This document shows, piece after piece, positions 7,832-15,566 of a stretch of DNA of 23,885 nucleotides (positions are counted from its first letter, which is position 1; every line of letters starts with the position of its first letter). Both the position numbers and the translations under genes were made by a program. The notes under the pieces were generated by a model. It was given only the letters and a program-made list of their open reading frames with translations. It did no database searches and had not been told where the DNA came from. This DNA is from Proteromonas lacertae (lineage: Eukaryota; Sar; Bigyra; Opalinata; Proteromonadidae). The stretch lies in assembly GCA_002245135.1 (NCBI GenBank), contig NGBS01001230.1, positions 1-23,885 of the forward strand, in the 5' to 3' direction.

Positions 7832-9523
7832 TTAAAATTTATTTAATTTATTACTAATATTGCCATGAACATCTATTCTTTTTTCCATTTTATGTCCTTT
7901 TACTATTTTAACATTAAAAGTCTCTATAAATGTACTACTATTATCATTTTCATATTCTTTTGTGTCATTATTATTTACTTTTGTAATACTATTATTTTCA
8001 TTATCATTAATAAAGTTAAAATTGATATTATAATTTGTTATTTTTTCATTAATAATAAAATAATCTTTGAAGCATTCATTAGCAATTACTGTATCTATTT
8101 TAATATTATTTTCCATTATATATTTTAAAATATGGCTGCATGGTATTCCAGTATAACTAAATTTATTACAGCTGCAATTAATTTTTCCATTTATTTTTGT
8201 TAAATAATAATTTGAATTTGAGTTATTATTATTAATCATATTCTCCATTTCTGAGTATAATGTTGATGAACACTCATTCCATAATAATGATCCAATATTA
8301 TTAACCATTGTTCTTTTTTTGACTTCATCAATTATTTTGGCTTTTTGCTGTTTGTGAATTTGTATTAATGTATTCAGCACAACATCATATCTGCTGCGTT
8401 TGTGATGCAGCATATTCTTTATCTTATTGTTTAAAGATTTAACACAACTGGTACTATGTGTTCCAAAAGCTCCGAAATTGTCCAAATCATACTTAATTAT
8501 AAAATCTTTATACTTTTTATCAATATTATTTAGATCAACTTCATTTGGGTTTTTAAGATATGTTTTTACAATATTTTTTAAAGCATTATTTTTAATATTA
8601 ATCAGAATATGAAATGAATCACTTACTAAATTAATTCTTAATTTCTTCAGAACACACATAACAGCTTGTTCTCTATCGTGAATTACAGCAGTTATATTTT
8701 TGTTTTTGTTGATAAATCTGTAAATATATTCATATGTTGTACTATTTCTATTTGCTGTAATTGCGAAAGCTACAAGAAGAAAGAGTTTAGGAGAAACTTG
8801 TGAATATATGTTATATAATTGCGAGCTATCCATAAAAATAGAGAAGGTTCCATCACATAAAATAGTTGAGTACTTATTAAGTGTGTTTCTATCCAGTATA
8901 ACTAAAATAGTCTCATAATTAAAATGATATTCATAATTGATAATTTGTTCGAAAAATTTAGTTTTTCCACTAAGATGATCATTCTTTTCTTTGCTTTTTG
9001 ATCTAATTATTGATCTTATTTGATTTTCTTCATTCTTTGTTATAGAATATTTTTTATTTAAGAGATCAATAACTTGTTTACTATTACAATTAGTTGCTTC
9101 AATTAAATCGATAATTTCTTTTTCCATAATTGTGTTAATATTGAATACTTTTTTTATTTGAATTGTATGATTATGATCTATCACTTTCAAAACTATATTG
9201 TTCTTCGAGTAGTAGCACTTAATTTGTGCTTTACAACATTTAAATTTGAATGTTAGAGTCGAACAGCTAGCTAATGTCCCGTGTATTGGCTTAACTTTCA
9301 AACCATATTGAAAGCAGAAGACATATACTGTATAGTATACATCCTCTAGCTTTGTAAATTTCTTACTAAATACAGAGTAGTCTATTTGAGCTATTTTCTC
9401 AAACGGAGGGTAACGCTTACATAACTTGGACAAATTCTTCATCCTACCGTCAACTATGCTGTGGCTACTACTATTAACACCGATAGGTATGTCGATAGTA
9501 TCATCATTTATTATGCTATACAT
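7832..9523 (-). CDS. MULE transposase (Mutator family, SWIM zinc finger)
   Basis: 563 aa, uninterrupted. An N-terminal FAR1/FLYWCH-like zinc-binding domain (Cys96, Cys103, His117, His119 in DHNHT) should bind the TIRs. The RNase H-like core follows: Asp224 in CDGTF, Asp283 in IHDRE, and SDSFHIL around 301-307, where MULEs normally have C-x2-H but Asp302 replaces Cys. The third catalytic acid should lie in the 'TN..E..N..lK' motif; here it reads TSCVKSLNNKIK, with Lys362 at the Glu position. A SWIM finger (Cys450, Cys452, Cys462, His464) follows. The start codon and the next four codons lie inside the right TIR, so the promoter must be in the TIR. The right-arm copy gives the same protein. Confidence 0.9.
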   Translation of the reverse strand: MYSIINDDTIDIPIGVNSSSHSIVDGRMKNLSKLCKRYPPFEKIAQIDYSVFSKKFTKLEDVYYTVYVFCFQYGLKVKPIHGTLASCSTLTFKFKCCKAQIKCYYSKNNIVLKVIDHNHTIQIKKVFNINTIMEKEIIDLIEATNCNSKQVIDLLNKKYSITKNEENQIRSIIRSKSKEKNDHLSGKTKFFEQIINYEYHFNYETILVILDRNTLNKYSTILCDGTFSIFMDSSQLYNIYSQVSPKLFLLVAFAITANRNSTTYEYIYRFINKNKNITAVIHDREQAVMCVLKKLRINLVSDSFHILINIKNNALKNIVKTYLKNPNEVDLNNIDKKYKDFIIKYDLDNFGAFGTHSTSCVKSLNNKIKNMLHHKRSRYDVVLNTLIQIHKQQKAKIIDEVKKRTMVNNIGSLLWNECSSTLYSEMENMINNNNSNSNYYLTKINGKINCSCNKFSYTGIPCSHILKYIMENNIKIDTVIANECFKDYFIINEKITNYNINFNFINDNENNSITKVNNNDTKEYENDNSSTFIETFNVKIVKGHKMEKRIDVHGNISNKLNKF

Positions 9524-10151
9524 GTAGCAACTACAAAAGAAATTAAGAAAAGAAAACTAATAAAAAATTATATTCGTTTCTATGTTTGATTTGAATTTAA
9601 ATAAAAAAGCTATTAATATTGAGTCTACTGATGTAAATTAATATAAATATAGAATTGATACATATAATTTTTGTTGATTAAATAATTTCAATCAGAGTTT
9701 TAAAATAATATGAAATTAAATAATTTGATTATATGAAGTTATGAAAATACTATTTTAGTCACTCATAATATTTTTTGTGAAATATGCAATTGATTGTAAT
9801 GTTTATTTTATTAATTTACTTCTTATATGCCCCATGCTCAAAATTTAAATCTATGTTGAAAAATTTTCAAATCAAAACTTGTGCTCAATTTTTATTTTTA
9901 AAGATTTCTCATTCAATAGTTTTTATATGAAGAAATAAAACGGAGATCCTGTCTAAACATAATTTATAGCATTTTTTGAAGCTATTACTGAGTGAAATAT
10001 TCGAAATCAAATTAATTGAATTAGCATGTAGTTTACATATGAAGCTGAGACTATTTTTATAAATAAGAAATACAAAGATGTATAAGAATATCTAATTAGA
10101 ATAGACGAAAACCCTCTATAAACCCCATGTTCAATCGATTGAACACGTGCT
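9509..10151 (-). repeat. MULE terminal inverted repeat, right end
   Basis: 643 bp, the reverse complement of 6083-6725. It contains the transposase start codon and, by position, the transposase promoter. The terminal 16-bp palindrome is at 10129-10144. Confidence 0.9.
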
Positions 10152-10532
10152 AAATTTACATCTTTTCATGAAAAACATATTTTTAAATTTTTGAGGAATA
10201 CAATCACCATCTGCATACTCATGTTCTCCATTTCTTAATTTTCTATTCATTACTAATATTGAAGCTCTTCTGTCATACCCATAAGTTTTGAGGTTTATCA
10301 TTAATTGATCACCATGATGTCTATAATCACCTAGTACTTCTGGATCATTTCTATTAGTTCTGAGTGAACCACATATAAACACCTTTACTTTATTTCTTTT
10401 TAATATTTTCATTGTTTTAATTGGAAATTGAATAACCCATCTATGTGCTCTATTGTCCCTATATCTGTGAATATAAAAAGCATATTCACCGTTAGGTTGT
10501 CTAAGCATATTATATGTTAAATGGTCAGGCAT
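10131..10532 (-). CDS. Unrecognised basic Polinton-associated protein, 3' end altered by the MULE
   Basis: 133 aa by the open frame, of which the last part is read from inside the MULE end. It is basic and rich in Arg, Tyr and His in the first half (HRYRDNRAHRWVIQF), with a hydrophobic strand (VKVFICGSL) and a second basic region (YGYDRRASILVMNRKLRN). There is no membrane segment and no familiar catalytic motif; the beta-rich look would suit a compact nucleic-acid-binding or structural protein, but that is a guess. It starts 131 bp from the divergent 10664 gene. The MULE landed in the last codons, so only the C-terminal residues are affected. The right-arm frame (16511-16888) is alike but ends differently. 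Confidence 0.55.
   Translation of the reverse strand: MPDHLTYNMLRQPNGEYAFYIHRYRDNRAHRWVIQFPIKTMKILKRNKVKVFICGSLRTNRNDPEVLGDYRHHGDQLMINLKTYGYDRRASILVMNRKLRNGEHEYADGDCIPQKFKNMFFMKRCKFSTCSID
10168..10176 (+). repeat. 9-bp target site duplication of the MULE, right side
   Basis: ATGAAAAAC, identical to 6058-6066. It lies within the last codons of the leftward gene that starts at 10532. Confidence 0.8.
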
Positions 10533-10663
10533 CTTCTTTGTATTTTGCTATTATATATAATATTAAATTTTTATGGGTCTAATCAATAAAGTTATTGTTT
10601 GTTTAGTTATACAAATGTTTGAGTTTGGCAGTTATATTATTAATTATTTTTTGAAATATCATC
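10533..10663. promoter_or_regulatory. Divergent intergenic region with a TATA-like run
   Basis: 131 bp between two start codons facing apart. ATTATATATAAT lies about 20 bp upstream of the leftward start. The layout makes it the likely promoter for both genes; no specific site is recognised. Confidence 0.35.
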
Positions 10664-10991
10664 ATGGATAACAAAATTATTTTAAAACAAGAAGTAGTTT
10701 ACAGAGTAAAAGTAAAAGTAGTACATGATGAAGCTGAATATGACATTTTGTTGGTTAATTTACAAGATCTAGCTAAAAACTTCAAATATTTAAGTAGATA
10801 CCAGTATATTTATCATGTTATATAGTTTTAAAGGCACTAGATTAATACCTAATATACAAAGTCTGGTTGATAGATTTAAATCCATCTGGATTAGAGATGC
10901 AAGGTTTAGAGTGGATTATTATAAAGACTTTAAAAATGAATTAATTTATTGTTTGGAGTATAAAGAGTCAAAACCTAAGTCAATTGTATAA
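10664..10991 (+). pseudogene. Unrecognised small Polinton-associated gene, broken
   Basis: A coding-like region of about 330 bp with about one break. It starts MDNKIILKQEVVYRVKVKVV and is rich in Lys, Val and Tyr, with alternating hydrophobic residues that suggest beta strands. A later part has basic and aromatic residues (RFKSIWIRDARFRVDYY). No family is recognised. It lies 83 bp before the acidic-protein gene on the same strand. The right arm carries the same region (16052-16379), also broken. Confidence 0.4.
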
Positions 10992-11074
10992 TTTATAAAA
11001 GTTTTATCAATATATAGATAGATCGTAAAATTGATTACATATATGATTCTTTAAAAACATTAAGATCTGATACA

Positions 11075-11476
11075 ATGACAGAATTAGGGGATGGAGATAT
11101 GATAACAGGTTATAATATGGAATATGATGATGAATGGGGAAATGTTGTAGCAGCTTTAGTAAAAGAGATTGAAACAGAGAGTGAAATAGAAGATGATGTT
11201 GAATTAACAAATGATAAACCAGTTGTAGAGCCAGCTGAAAAACAACCAGCTGAAGACGATGTTATTGTGAAAATGAAATCATTAATCAAAACTATTAAGG
11301 AAACTATTAAAAATAATGAAGATAGAGAAGAAGAACACCTTCAAGAAGAAAAAGAAGAAGAAGAAAAGAAAGACAATGAAATCATTCAAACAAATGGTGA
11401 ACCTACAAAGAAAAGAAGAAAAGCATTTGATGATGACAATGATGATGCCATACCAATAGATATATTTGACTGCTAA
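11075..11476 (+). CDS. Acidic protein with a nuclear-localisation-like motif
   Basis: 133 aa, uninterrupted and identical in frame and length in the right arm (15567-15968). Acidic throughout, with a Glu-rich stretch at residues 84-102, a basic cluster KKRRK at 112-116 that resembles a classical nuclear localisation signal, and an Asp-rich tail ending IDIFDC. Predicted largely disordered or coiled. It is the outermost gene of the arm, about 190 bp from the arm end. No enzyme motif is seen. A scaffold-like, chaperone-like or replication-accessory role is conceivable, but none can be shown. Confidence 0.6.
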   Translation: MTELGDGDMITGYNMEYDDEWGNVVAALVKEIETESEIEDDVELTNDKPVVEPAEKQPAEDDVIVKMKSLIKTIKETIKNNEDREEEHLQEEKEEEEKKDNEIIQTNGEPTKKRRKAFDDDNDDAIPIDIFDC

Positions 11477-11664
11477 TTAAGTCAGTAATTCTATTTCAAT
11501 TTCATTAAAAAATTAAAATATTATTTATCATTAAAATAGTGTTTGTTTGGGGTTATTATAAGTGTATATATGCGTAGCTAATTATACGCAATATTTTTTT
11601 AAGAAAATTAGATTTCGATTATGATCAGAAAGTCAAACTAAGGGCATATATGAGCCCAGCATAA
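11477..11664. other. Outer end of the left arm, non-coding
   Basis: 188 bp from the last gene to the point where homology with the right arm stops (final shared bases CAGCATAA). It contains a 6-bp-stem hairpin TGCGTA...TACGCA (11571-11590) followed by a T run, and a GGGC...GCCC inverted pair close to the end. If the arm end is the natural Polinton terminus, part of this should be its terminal inverted repeat, which cannot be tested here because the other end is outside the window. Confidence 0.5.
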
Positions 11665-13057
11665 ATAGAGAAATCGATTGATGTATTTATTATTGTCTAA
11701 TTATGTTTCTAATGGTGAAAAACCCATAGGGGGTTATAGGTGGATTTTAAGAAAAATTGTTGTGGAATAGCTATCAATGATAATTCTACTAATTTATATT
11801 TTAGTAGACTTAAGTAGTTTAATGGTATATTTTATTTATATATAAATAGCGTTTGTAATAAATAAAGAGAATTTAGTGGAAGCAAAGAATAAATACCTAT
11901 GAAAGCAATATGAATGAATGAATGACGAATCAGATATTGAAAATTATAGCGTAAAAGGAAGAAATCCATATTTATGACACTCTTTATAATCCTCTGAATT
12001 ATGTTGGTTAGTTGAAACATACCCAACAAAACATTCATCAAACGAAGAATATTTGTGAATATTTAAATTCTCTCATTCGTTTGCTTGAAACTAATCGAAT
12101 GAGAAGAATTGGATATAGTGTAAGTAGTATAGTTAAAGTTGATCAAAAATGTGAATGAAGTCAAATACAACATGATTTTGATTGTAGTTTAATATAATCA
12201 TAAAGAATTATATGTTGATTCTTATAAACTTCATCTAAATATTTTAAATTATATCACACAAAATTTAACATAATCCATCAAAAGTATGAAGGAAGTAAAT
12301 ATACTATTCGTAAAATGTATTATATGGTGTTAAAGCATGGATAATGGGGAACGAAGAATGGTATAATCCAGTAACATCAATACAATATTACTATGTTGCA
12401 GTAATGAAGACACCAGAACCAAAAAATTAAGTGGAACTATAGATTATATTGTTTTAATCATCCATTTTCAAGATATTACTGAAGGTGAAACAATAGGAAC
12501 GATTCTATTCAAATATCAAGTAATAACCATTGAATTACCATTTGATAGAGAAATAATATTTAGTGTAGCAAATCAAGATTAAGAGATGGTGGTTTAGATA
12601 AAAGTGAAATAAAATTGCAAGAAGCCAAAATATTTATAAAAGATAACGCTGATAGCTCAGATAAGGCTATTGTTGTAGCATTAAAAGAAAATGACTAAAA
12701 AATATTAAAATAAAGAAATTATTCCTATTGTAGTGGAACGTCATAAGACCAATATACTTGTTAAAGTGATAATTGAGACTTGTTTATTGAATAGAAAAGA
12801 AATAAAAATAGTAATGAGATTATGTGGTGATGTAGAAGTTAACTCTGTTTTAAACATACAAAGGTTTCTAAAATAGGTTATTTAATAAAGTAAAAGTTAT
12901 ACAAAGTTAAAGAAGTAGCTGTACAATATATGAAAAGATTAGTAGAAGGTTATGGAGGTAACTTCACTATAGATGTAAGAAATGCTTTAGAAAGCAAATT
13001 ATCAAAGCATGATTCCAAAACATGAAGTAAATCATTCCAAATTCTTAACTTGTCTCA
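11665..13057. other. Single-copy spacer between the arms, first part
   Basis: About 1.4 kb, not repeated in the window. No open gene. From about 12340 the plus strand takes on purine-rich, coding-like composition with short open pieces in several frames (for example ITEGETIGTILFKYQVITIE near 12475-12535, and NRKEIKIVMRLCGDVEV near 12793-12843). The last resembles the start of a biotin-carboxylase domain ('aNRGEIAvRi.r.c'), which would fit the biotinyl remnant just downstream. The best reading is a decayed host gene. Confidence 0.4.
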
Positions 13058-13216
13058 ATGACTGGTAGTTTTATAGATGTATTAGTAAAAGAAGGTAAAG
13101 TAGTAGAAGAAGATGCAAATTTAGCTATAGTAGAAGCTATGCAAACTGAGAAAAAAGACACATTGATGTTATTATGGATTTCTGATTTTATTTTCAAATA
13201 TATATGTATCTGTTAG
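13058..13216 (+). pseudogene. Biotinyl (biotin carboxyl carrier) domain remnant, Lys replaced by Gln
   Basis: A 52-aa open piece whose first 33 residues match the biotinyl-domain pattern: TGSFIDVLVKEGKVVEED, then LAIVEAMQTE. The family consensus reads 'PG.v.dvlVkeGd.V..g..L.iiEAMKmE'. The biotin-accepting Lys of EAMK is Gln here (CAA at 13142-13144), so this piece could not carry biotin. It lacks the second half of the domain and drifts into a membrane-like tail before the stop. Upstream coding-like pieces suggest it was once the C-terminal part of a biotin-dependent carboxylase (pyruvate, urea or acyl-CoA type) that has lost most of its length. Confidence 0.6.
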
Positions 13217-13436
13217 TGTTTTGTATGTTTATAATCAGAAATATTTACAAATATGTTTGATAAAAGTATAAATAGGTACATATAAATATTATGTGTAACA
13301 TATGCGTATCATTTTATTATGCTATAAATCAATTATAAATAATTAAGGAAATAGCTAGATTACGAAAATTAGACTAATATAATTAAATAAATAAGTTTAA
13401 TAATCATCATATACACATAATATATTATTATATTGA
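13217..13436. other. A/T-rich spacer, nothing recognised
   Basis: 220 bp with no open frame or clear repeat apart from scattered ATATAT runs. Confidence 0.5.
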
Positions 13437-13660
13437 GCCCTTACTTCCTATAGGAGGCAGGTGCTCAAAAAATAAAAATTGAAAAAATGATCAAACTTAT
13501 GTTTGTGTCGATTCTTGTTATTTTTTGAGCACTCTCATTCAATAAGCATAATATATAAATAAAAATTGGAGATCCAAGATGCAGTTATTATGCTCTATAG
13601 TCTGGACCATGAGGTGCTCAAATTTTAAAAATAATGTCATAATGTGTGAATTGAAAGTTA
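13437..13660. repeat. Fragment resembling a MULE terminal repeat
   Basis: It contains the same ordered motifs as the MULE TIRs, though diverged: GAGCAC or its complement three times (near 13471, 13527 and 13613), CTCATTCAATA (13533-13543) and GGAGATCC (13568-13575). In the MULE right TIR the same order, CTCATTCAATA then GGAGATCC about 25-30 bp on, occurs at about 9907-9947. Probably a solo end or internal-deletion relative of the family. Confidence 0.45.
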
Positions 13661-13738
13661 ACGAAATACAAAGATAAGTTCAGAAACGCTTAGTTTTATG
13701 ATAATAGTAAGATAAATATGAGTATTGAGGTTGAAACA

Positions 13739-13857
13739 CCTCTAGAAATAGGGTGTCCAAATTTTGAGTGGACACCCAAAACACAAGATCCCCGATTGCA
13801 TCGATGAAGGCCCCGTAAAGATCAACTCTGAATCTAGAAAGGGACGGACCTCTAGAA
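13739..13857. repeat. GC-richer 101-bp segment flanked by 9-bp direct repeats
   Basis: CCTCTAGAA occurs at 13739-13747 and 13849-13857. Between them lie 101 bp of clearly higher G+C, with a 9-bp-stem hairpin GGGTGTCCA...TGGACACCC (13751-13777). The flanking repeat is the length of a MULE or hAT-range target duplication, so this may be a tiny non-autonomous insertion, but no matching inverted ends are visible. Confidence 0.35.
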
Positions 13858-13896
13858 CACTCGTTAGAACTCTGACACTTTGTGCCAGAAGGTCCT

Positions 13897-14375
13897 GTTG
13901 TTCCCCGTTGAGCGATTAGAGACTTTAGAAATAAACTAAATGCATATTCTTACTTATTTTGATGAAAAATTGTTACTTTTATACTTACTTTGTCATATAA
14001 CCTATGTCTGCAATATACTTTTTTCATAACTTTAGTATTGAATATATAAAAAGCATATATTTTTATTTTTTGTTTTAATGTTTCATTCACTACTAGAGAT
14101 TAAAATATATTAACTGAAATGATTAAAATGCTTAAATTTTAATTAGAAGACCTTAAAAATAAAAAATAAAAATATATTCAAGCCTCACTCAAGCCAACTA
14201 TTTCATTTCTTTTTTAGACTGGTATAAGTAAATGTTCATTAATTCTAATCATTTCAGTTTATATATTTTAATCTCTAGTAGTGAATGAAACATTAAAACA
14301 AAAATAAAAATATATGCTTTTTATATATACAATACTAAAGTTATGAAAAAAGTATATTGCAGACATAGGTTATAT
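13897..14375. mobile_element. Foldback MITE-like element, copy 1, one end truncated
   Basis: It starts GTTGTTCCCCGTTGAG and folds back on itself: the left half (ACCTATGTCTGCAATATAC and onward) returns in reverse before 14375. The right terminus is cut off about 130 bp short of a complete end. Its middle part is in the opposite orientation to that of copy 2. It codes for nothing. Confidence 0.75.
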
Positions 14376-14716
14376 ACATTATATATAAACATAAAAAGAT
14401 AAAATCAAGCATTTTCATTTTTGTGATTAGTTAATTTACTTGCATAGTACATAAAAAATATATGTGTCTCTAACCAATGTTATTCTTATGAATAATATAT
14501 AAACAAACTCTAAAAATTCACAAAAAATCATTTAAAACTAATCAAAAATAAAAAAATACACCTAAAAAACAATAAGGGTTATAGATCCTATTGTCCAAAA
14601 TAGGATCAACGGATCTAATCACACGATCTATAACCATTAACACCCATTATTACGAAGATCCAATTTATTAATCATTAAAATAAAGATGTCATTTTATGTG
14701 TAAAGTATTATGAACT
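14376..14716. other. Spacer between the two MITE copies
   Basis: 341 bp without genes. A nested inverted repeat at 14577-14635 pairs GGTTATAGATC with GATCTATAACC and holds an inner ATCCTATT/AATAGGAT stem. It could be the residue of another small element. Confidence 0.45.
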
Positions 14717-15330
14717 GTTGTTCCCCGTTGAGTACAACTCCCCGTTGAGCGATTAGAGACTTTAGAAACAAACTATATGCATATTCTTACTTATTTTGAT
14801 GAAAAATTGTTACTTTTGTGCTTGCTTTGTCATATAACCTATGTCTGCAATATACTTCTTTGATAATTTTAGTATTGTATATATGAAACGCATTTATTTT
14901 TATTTTTCGTTTTAGTGTTTCATTCACTACTACAGACTAAAATACATTAACTGAGACGATTAGAATTATTGAACGATAATTTATTACTGTCTAAAAAGAA
15001 ATGTAAAAAGTTGGCTTGAGTGAGGCTTGTATATATTTTCATTTTTTGGTTTTTAAGCGTCTTCAAATCACAATCTAAGTATTCTAATCATCTCAGTTAA
15101 TCAATTTTAGTCTGTAGTAGTGAATGAAACACTAAAACGAAAAATAAAAATAAATGCGTTTCATATATACAATACTAAAATTATCAAAGAAGTATATTGC
15201 AGACATAGGTTATATGACAAAGCAAGCACAAAAGTAACAATTTTTCATCAAAATAAGTAAGAATATGCATATAGTTTGTTTCTAAAGTCTCTAATCGCTC
15301 AACGGGGAGTTGTACTCAACGGGGAACAAC
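14717..15330. mobile_element. Foldback MITE-like element, copy 2, complete
   Basis: 614 bp with inverted repeats of about 250 bp at each end (14717 to about 14966, and about 15081 to 15330), nearly identical, around a short unique core of about 115 bp. Termini GTTGTTCCCC and GGGGAACAAC. The end carries CCCCGTTGAG twice, whereas copy 1 has it once. No protein is encoded and no target duplication is visible beside the ends, so the superfamily cannot be assigned. Confidence 0.8.
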
Positions 15331-15378
15331 AAGATGATTCTTTTACGAATAGTAGATTTTGAATATAGTGTTATAGTG

Positions 15379-15566
15379 TTATGCTGGGCTCATATATGCC
15401 CTTAGGTTGACTTTCTGATCATAATCGAAATCTAATTTTCTTAAAAAAATATTGCGTATAATTAGCTACGCATATATACACTTATAATAACCCCAAACAA
15501 ACACTATTTTAATGATAAATAATATTTTAATTTTTTAATGAAATTGAAATAGAATTACTGACTTAA
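15379..15566. other. Outer end of the right arm, non-coding
   Basis: Mirror of 11477-11664. Just outside and over the junction, TAGTGTTA occurs twice in tandem (15366-15381). Confidence 0.5.

Larger units (their letters stand above)
6067..10167 (-). mobile_element. Mutator-like DNA transposon (MULE) with transposase and Ulp1-like protease, inserted in the Polinton
   Basis: A 4101-bp element bounded by a perfect 9-bp target duplication. It has long inverted repeats (643 bp, identical as far as I can see) set 16 bp in from each end, and two leftward genes: transposase (7832-9523) and cysteine protease (7383-7799). Long TIRs, a 9-bp duplication and a DGTF/SWIM transposase together define a MULE. 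It is inserted at the 3' end of the 10532 gene and just before the serine-tract gene of the Polinton. An identical insertion at the same site is present in the right arm. Both genes are open, so the copy looks young, although the transposase active site is odd. Confidence 0.9.
1..11664 (-). mobile_element. Polinton/Maverick (adintovirus-like) element, left arm, partial
   Basis: Fossil virus-like element that runs off the left edge. It is recognised from a major capsid protein, a penton-like protein and a FtsK/HerA-type packaging ATPase lying close together, the usual morphogenesis block of Polintons. Most genes point left, and a few small ones point right. The integrase, DNA polymerase B and outer terminal repeat are not in view. 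The homology with the right arm stops sharply at 11664, which may be the element's own end or only a duplication breakpoint. A MULE is inserted at 6067-10167. The element is broken, with about four breaks in this arm; the two capsid genes look whole. Near-identity with the right arm suggests a recent duplication or transposition. Confidence 0.85.

Noticed and set aside
7865-8612. Plus-strand frames opposite the MULE transposase, and their mirror images at 18432-19179
   Set aside because: They are shadows of the transposase frame, hydrophobic because of A/T-rich antisense codons.
11571-11590. Hairpin TGCGTA...TACGCA with a T run as a bacterial-type terminator
   Set aside because: The context is eukaryotic and the stem is only 6 bp in A/T-rich DNA. 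It is noted only as a minor structure in the arm end.
11832-12041. 69-aa minus-strand open frame in the spacer
   Set aside because: Composition is random A/T-rich with no domain, no repeat partner and no neighbouring gene structure.
14700-15345. Target duplication beside the complete MITE
   Set aside because: The flanks TTATGAACT and AAGATGATT share no direct repeat at the ends; AAGATG at 14682 is not symmetrically placed.
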